In this document: positions 36,431-50,339 of the stretch, in pieces
How positions within the stretch are numbered: position 1 is the stretch's first letter
Layout of the letters: each line of letters opens with the position of its first letter
Assembly: GCA_958496175.1 (NCBI GenBank)
Contig: OY292276.1
Location: 19,424,001 to 19,488,000 of the forward strand
Reading direction: 5' to 3'
DNA length: 64,000 nt
Origin: Sisyra terminalis
Taxonomy: Eukaryota; Arthropoda; Insecta; Neuroptera; Sisyridae
Position numbers and translations under genes: made by a program
The notes under the pieces: generated by a model
Told to the model about the DNA's origin: nothing
What the model saw: only the letters and a program-made list of their open reading frames with translations
Database searches by the model: none

Positions 36431-39400
36431 TATATAATATTAAATACTGAATTATAGTAGGTATCAATAATTTGTGGTTATTAAATTTTACGACAAATTC
36501 ATGTGTAGTTATCGAGAGTCAGCGGGTGTGCCAAAATTCACCACGATTTAGTATTGGGTAATAAGGTGAATAATGAAATTATAAGTTCCGTTCCTCCCAA
36601 AAGAACTAACAACAAAGTGACCTAATAGAAGCGAGGTGAAAATAATCAAGATTGTGGAATAAAATCAAACATCAAAAGTAAATACTTTTTTAATAATCAT
36701 GAGTATTAATATTCTTCAAAGAATATGAAATATATAAAGCACAAAAACTTTATCTAACCAATATTCTTTGTTATAATTAAAAATGGAGCTTTCGCTAAGA
36801 AATGGAAAACTCAAACCGATCCAAATTTTCTTACGATTTTTAAATCCAGGTACCTTGGATCAATGTTTTTTGTTTGTTTTTAAAGCATTTTTAAATAAAG
36901 AAACAAATTTCATTTATAGGACCCGAAATTTCAAAATACGTAGAAAAGCTATAAATTAACAATAACCAAACCTACTTGATTTAATTTTTTGCCTAACATC
37001 TTTTATTTCAAACATTGTCAGCAGATTTTATTTTCACAAACTTAAATTTGCTACTCGATATTGCAATAAAAATGTCTATATTTCTTGTGCAAAGGATACA
37101 AATAAGCTTATTCCATGCACATGTAGGTATAGTGTATTCTTCGAATATAGAAATTATATGAATTGATATTTTAGTTCTTTAAAAGTTAAAATTGAATGTA
37201 AAATCCATTCTTTTTAATTTTGAACGGGTTTAAACATACCAAACAGCTAAATTATTAACTTTCTTAATATTTTAACACACATTCTAAAGCAAATAAAAGG
37301 TGCTTAACTTTTATATATAACATTTAAAAAGATAAAGCGCATTAATTTATTTATGTATCCTTAATATAAATTTCATTTTTTTGAAAACACTTCTGTAAAT
37401 TTGAGACGCCTGTTTAAAGTTTCAAGTTTCATACAATATTTTTAGATAAAGGAGCAAATACTGTAAAACTTAGTAAACTAACCACCTGCAGTTTTTATTT
37501 AAACCGGTATGTTTGGCATTATATGCTTCCGTTACAATGCACAATTTTTTATTCTTTTACTACCTAATTTTTGAGATCATTTTTTTTTTATATTTTCCAG
37601 TAATATCAATAACTTCAAATATTATCAATTAAATGATGTTTTGAAAATCTATAAAATTAATTCTTAATTATAAATTATAGTTCAAATATTATTTTTATAA
37701 AAATTTTATATTTAATTCTAATAATATTCGGTCGTAAAACTTTTTTCGAATGACAAACGTTCTTCAGTTTACTCTTGAGTTCGTTTTACTAAAATCAGAT
37801 AAAAGTTTCTTTTATATGACAGAAAATAAGTTTCCTTTTAGCATAATGACGCATATTTTAGTTATAGTTCGGCTCATCGTTCTAAATGCTAGTGTGGAAT
37901 AGCTTCAAAGATAAAATAAAGTTTGGCTTCAATATTTACAGTCTTCCTTTAGTATAGACTTCAAACTCGGAATCATTGAGGCAAAATACGTAAAAGTTTT
38001 GACATTAGTACTTAAAAAATATTGTCATTTCTCTTTGATACTTTTATTTTACTCTATTAGGAATCCTAATAAAAGCAAAACTTCTGAAAATGTACTTGTT
38101 TTCACGAAGGAAATATTATTTCACAAAATATAACATTTGACCATTTGAAAATAGATTTGTTCAAAATATATTACTTTTACCAATAATTAAATAAAAAAAA
38201 AAACTTTAACAGTGAGACATAATAGTTTTACAAACGTTTGCAATGTTTCTTGTTTAATGAAATTATGCTTATAGGTATATGTTTAAATGGAAATCAATTG
38301 AAAATTTTAAGTTATTGATTTACAAATATTTTCTAATTCAAAACTCTGCAAGTTAGGGTTAGTTTTTAACTTTTAATATTCCTTCAACCATTAGTTAATA
38401 GTTTCTTGGTGTTTTGAATATTATATTCTTAAATTAATATTTTTACAGAAAAAAAACCTTTAAAAGCCAGATTTTCTTTCCATTATATAATAAGATAAGT
38501 TAATGTAAATTTAAAAGTGGTAATAAAATTCCTCAACATATACCATATAAACTATAATGGAAACTCTAGATGGTGCATATAAAATATGTGTACGAGTATA
38601 TGAAAATAAATGTGGCGATCCATAGTATGGTGCACTCATTTTTACCGGGTATAGTAAATATAGCATCTACATATGAATACATAGTACTTATATAATTTCA
38701 AATTCCTCGTACCCTAATGTTTATCATATAATATAGGAACGATAGCATTTATAATGGTTATTAAAAAAATGAAATTAGATGAAAAATATTCAATCTTCAA
38801 ATTAATTTGAAAGATTTCTTCAACTTTCGTTTCGAATCAAAGATATCCCATTAGCAATATAGTAAAGCAACGAGTTTGTAGTAAAATTTCTTTTACTGTA
38901 AGGAAAAGGAATTACTTTTGGTTCAAATAGGTACCCTTTTCGTTTCTAAACGGCTTTATTGGTACATTTGTGATTGTAAAGGTTCAATTGAATATTCTGT
39001 TACGCAAGAGGAACGATTTGGAAATCACAAAAAAGATATTGAAAATTGGTTGATGAAAATTTTTAAGTGCAATTTCAATCGATCTGAAACCCCAAAAATA
39101 TCATTTTAGAAGGGTTATCTTTTTCATTATCTTTATTATCATCTATACTACCTTTTCCATTTAACTACATAACCATCTTGACTATATTTGAGCTCTCTTA
39201 TCTTTTTAATGTTCTACGTACCATTATCGACATTTTCATTACAATATTAGCTTAATCGTAATCTGTGTATTAATGACCTTTTGATAACACTTTTGTTATT
39301 AATCTCATTTTATAAGCGTGTAAATTTTAGCTTAATATACGTTGAGGGTTTTAAGTACAATTTATACTTTTTAATAACTCGAAAGAATATTTTATTTTCT

Positions 39401-42400
39401 TTTCAATAAACATAAGAAATATCACATTTTTATAACTGTCTTCGACGTCAAATTTATTATCAGTCAATTATATTTCAATTTTTTTTCACTTTTTCTTTTA
39501 AAAATTTTTGAAGTTATAATTTAATTTTCTCGTATGATTATCTTTATGAAATATTACCTAATTAAATTTTGATTTTTCAATTTTCAGAGAAATTGAGATA
39601 CAGATTTTCATCTATCATCATAATATTTGACATTTTTGCTTTGAAATTTTAATGCTAATATAAATTATCTCCTTCTATTTCGTATAAATGACAAACTTCA
39701 TTAAATTAAAAATACCTATTATAAAAGCTTTGATACTTGAAAAAGTTAACGGAATGTTTCAGCCTTAAATAAAAATTTATTTAATTTATTTTTACTCAAT
39801 TTCCTTTCCTACGCTTTCATGGATTAAAATGGGAGCGGAAAGAACTTGTTATATTCAAAGTGGAGTATCGGCTGTATTCTTTATCACTACATAATGACTT
39901 TATCTATGTAACTCACTACATCCTCAATACGATGAACACGATATATATTGATCAAAACCATCAAACTTGGAAAAGCTTTAATTTATGTTTCTAAAGTTTT
40001 ACAAAAGAGCTTAACATTAACAAAAAAAGAAGAAATTATGAACTTAGTCATTACCGGTTATATCATAGGCCTAATAGAAACTTTTTAGGAAACAAACATA
40101 TGTAATTTAAAAACCCCCAATCCCAATGGACTTATTTGTGAATTTCCCTTTTATTTTCGTTATTATATATTTCAATGAAACTATGAATAGATCTATACCT
40201 TACAAAAAATACCCTACATAATTAAAGCACCTAAAAAGAACTAAATCAGCTTTTTGGGATTTAATTATCTGGCATTTAATGAATTGATGAAATAAACAAT
40301 TTCGATTAAAATTTAATTTCGCACGAGAGAAACGACTATTTTATTCTTCTTATGCATCTTGTTTTATCTATTACTGCTCAATTTCATCAGGCAAATGCTT
40401 TACTTAGAAGACAAAAGAAAGACCTATGTTTAATTCTATTGCAAGGTTAATGAGTGCATGACTATTAAACGTATGAATATTATGCAGTGAACTTTAATTA
40501 CAATTAATGCAATTCAAATTTAAAAAATAAACACAGAAATAAGCCAGAAACTAGCTTCTCATTGGAAACTTCATTTTTCCAAATTTAGTTATCAGAATTC
40601 TAACTTCTTGTATTTCATTCAACTATACGATTCTTGTTCTTATTTCAAGGAGCCTCTTTTTTAAGTTGTTCTGCCCTGTGTCTTAGAAGAAATACAGTGT
40701 CTTAATGATATTCTAATTTCCGATCAATTATACTGTTATGTTTTTGACTATTGTTTATATTAGAAGGGTTTGTGAACCCATTTACCTATGTAACCAAGTG
40801 CTGTAAATTTTTATGCCCTCAAAGTTGATTCTGGAACTATACGTAAATGATACAATTGAATCTGCCTTGGCCACGCTTTAACAACCATGATTTTTTGAAC
40901 TTTAATGCTTGTATATATTGGTAACCAAAAAATTATTACTTTGTTAAGTGATACTAGCTGAAAAATCAGTTGTTTGCATTCTTTAACCAAATTTAGTTGG
41001 TTAGGTGCTACTCACATTTTAACTTTATTTTTGTATAAATTTCTAAGGGATTTTTAGTATTTTGAATAGTTAACATTAGCGTTTATATCATTCTTCAGTT
41101 CGGTCACTTTCAACGTTACAATAATCTAGATATATTCTCTTACCCTGCTGTTTTTAAGTACCTGAATTAAAAGAAATAGCCATTCGAAATCAAATATACT
41201 AATTTCTTGCAAATTGTTTAACGTTAAAAAAAAGTAATTTCTTCGTTTATTTCAGGACCGATTTTTAGTTTATCATAATCATTGATGGTAATAGTTTTAA
41301 ATTAAATTGAACGTTTTACAATATTTTTTTTTGTAATTAATATGAATACAAAGAAAATTAGTAGCTGAACATTTAAAGTAATGTAAATCTAATGACATCA
41401 TTAGAAAAATGTAATTCCACCAAATTACTTTTTATCAAAGTATGTTTGAAGAGAATTTGAATACCACATAACGTGAATCCATTCAACAGTGATGGTGAAT
41501 CTCGACCAGTATTAAAGATATGCGGGTGATGTTTGCTGATAAGCTAGATCTCCAACATTGGCCTACATTCAATAGAAATTTTCAATCAGCCGATCATGAA
41601 TGAATCATTTGAGCATAGTTGAGATGTCTTTTCAACAACTTAATCCTCTTTTACGTTGAGAAAGTAAGAAGGCCGAACTGTACACCGATTTTCGAAAACC
41701 AACAAAAGAGAAAAAATAATTTGAAATGTATCGAACTAATTTTTTATACTAAATTTTATTTAACCACGAAGCAAAGAATAAAATAGAACTAGCTTTCTAA
41801 TGTTTTGCAATATCTAAAGAAGCATTGAATTTGTTGTTATTGGAAAGTATTGGTAATTTAAAGCAACAGATTTCCTGAGTGCATAAGCTAAAAAATTAAA
41901 TAGTTCAGAAATTTTGTTCTATAAAGGTTAAATTTATTTTACGTTTTAACAGGAAGATCATAAAACGGACGCTGTGATGATTAATGGAATTTAGTTAAGT
42001 ATGACGAGAAAAATTTGCTTTTAGTTATAAAAAAGCAACAATGACTAATGACCATTTTCAACAAAGACGCTATATTTTCACACAAGTGAATCCTAATTTG
42101 ATAGTAATTAAGTTATTTAACAATCTATCATATTATTTTCATATACTAAAACATCATATTATTTCAAGAAGAACAATTCATTTAAAATTTGTTGAATAAG
42201 TTTTCAAGAAAATACCACACCAAAAATTTATTAAAATACTACACATTTCATAAAACTTCAAATGCATTATTCAAAAATACAATATTGAAATATTATCCTC
42301 TTTGAAAACACTATACCCTGAAGTTATGTAACTATTTAGATATTCATTACAAAATCTTTTAAAATAACTTTGTAAAAGCATTCGGGTGCATATAAGACAA

Positions 42401-43449
42401 AGCTGCTATACTTTTATTTATATTTTTAGTTTCTGCACTTCTAAATTACAGTACACGTCAAAGAAACACACAATATTATGGAAGAATATTTACATGAAAA
42501 GTAGAATTTTTCATGAGAGTAATTTTCTCTGATAAAAAAATAAATAAAGTAATATGTGTTCATGGATTCTGAGTAAAATAACTCTAAATTAAAGAATTCA
42601 GATATTAAAATTGAAAAACGTCATCGGGGAAAGTTTCCGTAAAATACAGACAAACATAATAGGCAGACTGGAAAATATGTTTTTTTTCCACTAATCAATT
42701 ATATCAATTCATAAAATCAAAATTAAATTTTGTAACAAGTTTTAATTTTATCACATTTTAGGCATCATTTAAGCATTCAATTTTAGACGATGGAACAACT
42801 TTGGATGATTATAGTGGGTGAGACAATATTATTCACCCTAAATTATAATTTTTTTTCCTTGCTTGTTGTATAAAGAAGTCTTGTATTATTGTGTTGCAAA
42901 ATATAATTTTCTCTGCTGATAGTTTTTGGGCATTTTTGAGTATTTGGTTGGCCAACCAATATTAATTTTGAATATTTTACAGCTCTTCGACTGACTAGTA
43001 TGATATTGGTACCACTTCCTTCTATATAATTCGTTTTTAACATTTTATCATTCTTGGATGGTGCAAATAGAAGAATTCAAAATTATTGGATTTGCACTTC
43101 AAAATACTAATTTGGTATTCATAAATTAATAATGCCTTAGATAAATATTAAAAAGTAGTAACTTTACCCTACTATACAATGAAATTCGAAAAGCATATAA
43201 TACAGAATTTGAAACGACCGTAGTTAATATTTAACTAAACAAAAATATCTTTGAGGTTTTCAATACTATGCAGCGTTCAATGCTAGTTTCTAATGCTATC
43301 GTGTCAAATATTAAGTGTCCCATACTTTTTTTCTGTAAATGGTATGCCCTAGGCTTAATGATCTTCAACACTTGACAGTATTTTTTTGAATTGATATTCA
43401 TTTAATTAGTCTTTTAATAATTAGTCATTTAATTAGTCTTGTTATTAAC
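36431..43449. other. Beat intron sequence, mostly featureless
   Basis: Seven kilobases of AT-rich intron. The less AT-biased patches at 38560-38740 and 41460-41690 have no recognised identity. Short frames at 38918-39109 and 42843-43043 show no family motif. Confidence 0.4.
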
Positions 43450-43605
43450 TGTCGCTTTGCAACGACTAAGATCTTTAGCGATTCTAGGGTAAATTGGAAT
43501 CCGTAATCGAGAAATATGGAAAATTTGCTCGATACGAAGATCGAACCCAATACCTACCAGTTTTGGAGCGGCTATCTTGACCACTGGACCACCAATAGGC
43601 TCATT
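43450..43605 (-). mobile_element. tRNA-derived SINE, family 1, copy 1
   Basis: On the minus strand the A box TGGTCCAGTGGTC (43591-43579) and B box GGTTCGATC (43547-43539) are spaced as in a tRNA gene. Downstream comes AAATTTTCCATATTTCTCGA, also present in the copy at 56085-56262, and then the shared CTAGAATCG / AGATCTTAG body, which matches CTAGGATTG / AGACTTTGG there. It lies in the sense direction of the Beat intron. Confidence 0.75.
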
Positions 43606-45889
43606 TGATTACTTTCGTTACTAAAACTTAACAAATTTTAATGCCTTACAAGATTCAAATCGAATTATTTTCTTATGCAATTGAATTTGAGGTGATTTTG
43701 GAAAATAAAAGTGAATCACAAAAAATTAAATTCGGTCGATAAGATAGAAAACTTAAAGATCATTAACAGGAAAAAAAATACTTTTACATCTATGTGCAAA
43801 ATTTATCATATATAACTAAACTTTATTAATCAAATGGATATAGAAATAAAATACAGATGATATATGACAATTTTTTAGTCTTAGTTCTTCAATTAATTAC
43901 TATAATAAGCCTTATAGCCAATAAGACTTTATTTTTAAACATCTTTTCTCCAAAATAAATAAAGTTACACTTTTTAATAACGATTATTGTATAGAGTAAT
44001 TTAATTGTTACAAAGCCATTCAAGTATTCATTGCACTATTTTCAAAATTAAAGTTTACAGAGGAAATTTTTTTTAATTAGTAAATATTATTTTTTATAAA
44101 AAATTTATAATTTCTATCAACGTTAAATTGTTGCAAACTTCTTTCAAGAAAAATTGATTATTTTAATTTTCAAATTATAACATATCTTCTTATAATCTTT
44201 AAAGAAATTAAAATTAAAGTAAATAGGTTTTCTTTTCTTTGTCAGGAATGTAACAGAAAGTAACTAATAATAAACAAAAAATTCAATGTTTTGTTGTATA
44301 CGAAAAATATTATTCTCTACTGCTTTAATAATAAAATAACAAAATTTTCAATGAAATCTTTTACCGTGGAACATTAATTTCCACCCAGTAATAACTATTA
44401 GAAACATTTGATTTTTCTATCTTTTCCATCGTGAAAAACCTTTATCGCTACGCGCCTTGTAATTTAACGACAACATTAGGTCCATGTGGTGTAATTAATT
44501 TAAGCTGGGAATAGGAAGAACGACAAGCCGGAAATGAAAATGCTGCTACGATTGGTGAAGCTGTTTCGCCAAGAACGCAACATGCATTGTGCATTAAGTT
44601 TATTCTTTCAATGTTATTGGACTCTTCGAATACGAACGTTCAAATTATTGTTCAAATATGTACGACAAACGAACACACCAACCAAAATTCGCATTTTTAT
44701 TTTGCTTTAAATGCCAATTCGAAGACATCAATAACATATTGAATGTCCAATAGCTATTGCGCAATAGTTTTAGTTTAATTGTTATTATTATTACCCAAAA
44801 CAAACGAACGGTTTAATAACATTTTCGTGCTAATCCTAAATGTGACTTGCGCTTTTAATAGGTTTGTTTGCAGTTAATTGATTTTTTGAAACTCTTATAT
44901 TCTTATCCTAGTTACACAATTGAGTTGAAGTTTGAAAACAACAAAATGAAAAATTTTAAACTGTTCAATGTATGTATACAAATATAAGGAAAACGTTTCT
45001 GTTGTTTTCTGTGTATAAAATTCTCTCATCGTACAACCAGTCTATTTTACTTACAATTTTATTGTGTTTTACTAAAAGCTTACGATGCAACAAAATAATT
45101 CAAGCTTGCAAAGCCAAGTCAATACTGGTATGAAACACAAAGCTTTCAATATATTGGATTACTTTCTATTAGTAAAGTAATAAACTCTTACTTCATTTTT
45201 ATTGCAAACGAAATTGTTCAAACAAATGGCAGTACGTAACAAGCTAAAATTCATAAGTGTAATAAAAACAAACAAAAATGATCAATTCCAGTTTTTACTC
45301 AAAACAAACACTTTACATGAATTATCCTTCCCTCTTTACCATCCCCAAAATGTAGATATAACACTGTCGGAATTAAAGCAAATATATATTTTTTTAATAT
45401 TCTTTTAATTTGTTTCCTTCTATTTATAAAAACAAATGATAATAATTTCCATTAAACCAAATGACATTGAATAAACTCCTTCAGTCCATATAAGCATAAA
45501 ATTTGATTATACTTCTATATATTTTAGCAAAAGTAATCAATTATAAACAGAATTTTAATTTTCAGAATAATAAAAAATTTGGAGAAAATTAAAAACAGTA
45601 ATTGTATTAAATCGGTCTTTCAGTATATTCGTTGTGTATGTAACTGCAGCGCCAAACAGGATATGCACTAGAGGAGGCTGTTTGAGTATGTTTTCATAGG
45701 TATGTTAATAGCAATTGGCATTATAAAATAAAATTGTTATAAATACTATGAATAGAATCCACATTAAGAAATTTAAGACAATTTATAATATTAATTGTAG
45801 TTTGGTTCAAGTGAATTTAACTAAAAACACGTAAGTTTAATTATTCAAAATAATGAATATAGTATACTATATTAATTTTTTAATAACTT
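43606..45889. other. Beat intron; complex block at about 44450-44780
   Basis: The block 44450-44780 is richer in G and C than its neighbours, has no repeat partner in the window and includes the perfect palindrome CTATTGCGCAATAG (44754-44767). It is a candidate intronic enhancer or conserved element. The rest is AT-rich. Confidence 0.4.
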
Positions 45890-47590
45890 TTTTTCCCCCC
45901 TGTTTCATATATTTGCAATCTGTCCCTGGACAATGAGCAAATCTGATGTACGTCCACGCTCTATATTGACTCTATATTGAATCAAATCAGTTCCTTGAAC
46001 TTACTCCCTGTAAGGCAATTCCAGAAACGTGTAGCGCTTCAGTCTATTGCTCTCTCTGCTGTTGTCAAGTGCTGATCGCCAAATGATTGGCATGATCTTC
46101 CAGTCTTTTTTGATATTTTTGGCTGAGTCTGGAGATCTCTTCTCTCACGGTGGCCACCTTTAGGTCTTTATATATATATATAGTGGTTAGTGATATACCA
46201 TGAGGCGTTCGTAATGAGCCTGAGTGTCTTAGACTGAAAGCGCTGGATGATCTCCACATTGGAGTTGCTAGTTGTTCCCCACAGTTGGATGCCATAAGTC
46301 CAGACTGACTTCAGAATTACTTTGTATATCAATAGTTTATTGTCCAGGGACAATTGCGACCTCCAACCAATCAGGCACTGCAGTTGACGGCATTTGGCTT
46401 TAAGCTGGTCTCTTTTGGCAGCTATATGTCTCCGCCACGTTAGTCTTCTGTCCAAGTGCATTCCAAGATACTTGACTTCTGTCGCCTGCGGCACCTGATG
46501 GTTGTTGAGATATACCGGTAGATAGGTATCTCGCCGAGTAGTGAATGTCGCATGCACAGATTTGGCTTTATTGACTTTTATTTGCCATTTATTAAGCCAT
46601 GGTTCCAGATCGTTGAGGGCTCTTTGTAATTTTTTGGTGGCAGCCTGTGGGCATTGATCTATCGCCATGATCGCAGTGTCGTCCGCATACGTTGCAATTA
46701 TCACATTGTCAGTAATGGGCATATCTGCCGTATAAATTAGGTACAGTATGGGTCCCAATATGCTACCTTGTAGCACCCCAGCACCGACCGGTTGGAGTCC
46801 CGATTGATTTTCATTGTAGTTGACAAAGAATTTTCTATCCTCCAAGTAGGACTGGAGGATGCGGTAGAGCGGGTGAGGTACCACATTTTTTAACTTATAC
46901 AGCAGTTCCAGATACCATACCTTGTCGAAGGCCTGTGTGATATCCAGAAAAACTGCGGAACAGTTAGCTTTATCGTTTAGCGTCCTCATGATTGTAGATG
47001 CTACTCTGTGAACTTGTTCGGTGGTGGAGTGTTCCTTGCGGAATTCAAACTAGTGGTTTGGGATGAGACTCTGTTCATCGATACAGGGTTGCAGTTTTTT
47101 AAGAAATAGCCTTTCAAACAATTTCGACAATGTGGGTAGTAAGTTGATTGGTCTATTGCCTTCGCGTTGTTTTTGGGCTTTCCTGGCTTGTGGATCATAA
47201 TTATTTTTGCAATCTTCCAGTATGATGGGAAATAACCTCTGACAATGATAGTATTGAAGATGGAGGCAAGCAGCATGATTGCATTGGAAGGGAGTTCTTT
47301 CAGCATTTGACCAGTTACTCTCTCGTATCCCGGAGCCTTTTTTGAATTTACCTTTTCGTGTATGGAAGAAGCCACAGGTGTAATACAGATAGGTTCTTCA
47401 GGTGTAATATAGAAAGAAGATGGTTCTGCTCCATAACTTGGTTGACCATTTACTGTTTCTTCACCGGTGAGCTCATGTTGGTCATCGAAAGGTTGGAAAA
47501 CTGTTGCCAAGTGAGTAGCAAACGTTTCGGCTATTTCTGTCAGTTCTGGCCCATTCTCCATTTTGTTGTCTGATTGGTGGGATTGCTTTT
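45890..47590 (-). pseudogene. Jockey-like non-LTR retrotransposon, 5'-truncated and disrupted
   Basis: Reading leftward from about 47580, the first frame (47561-47001) begins in the region before the reverse transcriptase fingers and includes the segment KIAKIIMIHKPGKPKNNAKA. It is followed by a frameshift near 47170 and an in-frame TAG near 47052. The second frame (46989-46168) holds the RT core: FLDITQAFDKVW (motif A), GVLQGSILGPILY (motif B), YADDTAI (catalytic, 46689-46669) and YLGMHLDRRLTW. The thumb follows, and after a break at an (AT)n run near 46170-46182 the tail DLKVATVREEISRLSQKY continues to about 45900. ORF1 and the endonuclease are missing. The motifs and their order are those of the Jockey clade. 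It sits in the Beat intron in the sense direction. Confidence 0.92.
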
Positions 47591-49893
47591 TTTTTAATAA
47601 CTAACTTCGAATTTTTTTTTGTTACAAAACTTATAAATTTTACAAAAGTTGCTCATCTTCGAATTGTTGATCCGATAGATAAAATTAGGGATATGGTATT
47701 ACTTACTCTTATCTTCTATCTGCAGTTATCCTTTGTTTTATTTTTCATTTGATAGACGTAAATTTATAAAATTTAAATTTTATTTTCCTGTTGTTAATAT
47801 AATTCACAATACAACTCTGGTTTCTCATTTTCGTTATATTTATTAACATAAATCAAAAGAAAAATATCAAAAATTATTTGCTTACAATTTCATTACTAAT
47901 AGCCTCTTCAAACACTTAAACTGACAATTAGGAATTAACTAAAGTAATAGCGGCGATTAGCTAGTTAAATTATTCACATATCGATCTCGGACGATTGATA
48001 GAAAAAGTAAGTGACCATATGGAGGCCAGAAGTATTAATAAACAAAAATTAATCGAAATTATAATAGGCAACCATATGTCTGTATTTGGCAAAGACAGAG
48101 AACGAAGAATGTAAAATAATATGTGTGGTTCAAATACAACCATTGTCTTAAATTTGAACTAATTTATTGTTGTTATTGGTTTCAACAGTTGATTTTATTA
48201 AATTCAATTATAACTTTTACTATTGATTAGTTAAAGTCAGTGTTTGGCTGGGAATATTTCACTAGTAGTTACTAGTATATTAATAAAAATTTATATCACT
48301 CTGGTTTTGAACTTTTAAAGAACAAAAACCCATCACTCAAAGAATCGATGATTACTTTAGCTCTCTTAATTTGTACTAGAAAATCGATTATATCAACATT
48401 TAACTCCAGTAAGGTTACAATTTAAGCCATTCAATTGATGAGATTTTACTCAATTGAAATTTATTTTCAATTTAAATCAAAAGTTTTTTTTGCTTCGCTA
48501 CCCACTTCATTATTCACTACTCACTTCTATAATATCACAGAATCACTTCATTTAATTATTGATCACATAATATTGCTACTGATGATTGACCAACATTACT
48601 GCAGGAAAATTCTGTTATGTATCATAAATTTAACAAAAAGTTATGCTTTTTCAAAACAAATAACTTCATTTGACAGAAAAAAATATTTTTATTTTTATTA
48701 ACCAAACAAAATAACACAAAATAACAATAAAAGCAGATTCCGCTTTTCATTTTGTTATATATAAAAAAATGTATATATTAGCTACTGTTAATATTTGAAA
48801 ATATTTAATAAACAACTCAAAACATTGCACACTGTCATTTGAAATTCGCAATTAAATATTTGGTTTTAATTTTTATATTCATGTGTGTTTACTCAATTCT
48901 CGTTTCTTTACTTTTCTGTTAATTGAAAATAATGTATGTAAAAAGGGTTCAAAAACAACAAAAATAAAAATGATTTGATATTTTTTTTTCTAGAAATTAA
49001 ATTTCAAAATTTGTAACCTCTATGTGATCTAGAAAAAATAAATAATAAATACATTTTTTTTTTGAGGTAAAAATTAAAATTAATTAGAATCAAATTTATA
49101 AATTAGATATATAGTTTAGCAATTGATATATAGTGCACTCAAGACCAACGAATAATGTGCTGGGACACCATTACACCAATTGCTGCTGCCAGTACTATAT
49201 GAAGGATTACTCCTTTTGTCGGTTAATTATCCAGATATGCAAGGATTGTGGAAGTTTAAAATTATTATTTTTTTAAATAAAAATTCCATATTCAATTTTA
49301 TTATTGAAATGTGGTAAGATTTTAATAGTTGAAAAATAAATATTTCGTTCGAAATCAATTCAACATTTAAATAAATATCAGCGGATTTTCATTAAAAATG
49401 TAATGATACAAACACCATGAAAATTACAATATAAATTTTATCTTTATTTTTTGGATGAAACCAACAGCTTTTTTACTATATGAATGTATGCGCAAATAAA
49501 AACACAATATACCTAATGAATAACATTTATGAACATTTTTTTCTGTATTTTGCTTTTCATTTTAATGGACTTCATGTTCATTATATTATGTATAGTAGCT
49601 CGATTGAAATATTTGCTTCTCTATAAAATGTTTGACTATTTTGTATTGCAATCAGTGTTTTACGTTTCGCGCAACATGAATTTCTTTAATCATATATTCA
49701 AAATACCTACTACATTCTTTAAATATTCGTTACCATGTTTCTATCTACATTATAAACATTAATCTTTGTGATGCATTTGAATTCAAACAAAAACCATGGT
49801 TGTAATCCTATTTTACCTTTGAAGCTTTTGTAATTTTGAAGAAAATATAGAAAACATATTTTTTTTTTGTAATAAATTACGTTGTATACTCAC
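47591..49893. other. Beat intron sequence, nothing recognised
   Basis: AT-rich intron between the retrotransposon and exon A. A small less-AT patch at 49135-49255 reads open in more than one frame but has no convincing splice borders or family resemblance. Confidence 0.4.
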
Positions 49894-50102
49894 ATCAACA
49901 TTAATGGGTGGATCAACTGGAAAGGTTTGCCCGGGTGGATCTTCTTTCGGTACGTAGCGATAAAATTCTTGATCTTCTCGATACCATTTTATTGAATACA
50001 GTGGTGCTCGCATTAAGTCATAGTCACAAGATAATCTTACAGGTGCTCCAGCCCTTACAGCTTGTGGTACTCTTATTTGCATCCCCCGCAAACAGCATAC
50101 TT
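49894..50102 (-). CDS. Beat family gene, internal exon A (first Ig domain, N-terminal part)
   Basis: The exon encodes 69 complete codons after two bases of a split codon. It begins after a pyrimidine-rich stretch ending TTTTTCAG and ends with an Asp codon at a GTGAGT donor (first intron base 49893). The visible peptide opens VCCLRGMQIRVPQAVRAG, has the first Ig cysteine in RLSCDYD (exon residue 25), the Ig tryptophan in YSIKWY (residue 39), and the segment EFYRYVPKEDPPGQTFPVD. The pattern of a basic strand, SIKWY and then EFYRY is characteristic of the first Ig domain of Beat proteins. The upstream intron is phase 1, typical of a border between a signal peptide and an Ig domain, so the missing 5' exon should encode a signal sequence. 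In-frame read-through into the intron gives unrelated sequence and soon stops. Confidence 0.9.
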
Positions 50103-50339
50103 CTGAAAAATAAAACAAATGTTTTCAATTTCAAGAATATCTTGCAAATCTCAAATCTATATCTATACTTTGTTATACGATTGTATAAATGTCTTTAGCT
50201 TAAAATGGATTTTAATGATTGAATACTTAAATATAAACCCTAAGATCACGAGTATCCTAAATATTTATATTTCCAATTATAATTAGATTTAAAGATTTAA
50301 AGTTTCGTATATTACATTGGTTCTCAAAAGTAGTTGAGA

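Larger units (their letters stand above)
23107..50102 (-). other. beaten path (Beat) family gene locus, three internal exons with two long introns
   Basis: This entry ties together the three coding exons described separately. They read 50102-49894, then 35597-35322, then 23356-23107 on the minus strand. The introns are 49893-35598 (14,296 bp) and 35321-23357 (11,965 bp), both phase 0, with GTGAGT and GTAATT donors and TTTCAG acceptors. The joined reading frame gives about 244 residues carrying two Ig domains. Beat proteins are secreted or membrane-attached adhesion proteins that act in axon guidance and bind Side-family receptors; that role is family knowledge, not visible here. The first visible exon starts in phase 1, as expected after a signal-peptide exon, which I could not locate to the right. 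The third exon ends at a GTAAGT donor, so a C-terminal exon probably lies further left. The introns host a Helitron, a SINE, LINE fragments and MITEs. I do not assign a Beat subclass. Confidence 0.85.

Noticed and set aside
42843..43043. 66-codon minus-strand ORF as part of a transposon protein
   Set aside because: The surrounding sequence has some coding feel in both strands, but no motif could be matched to a family.
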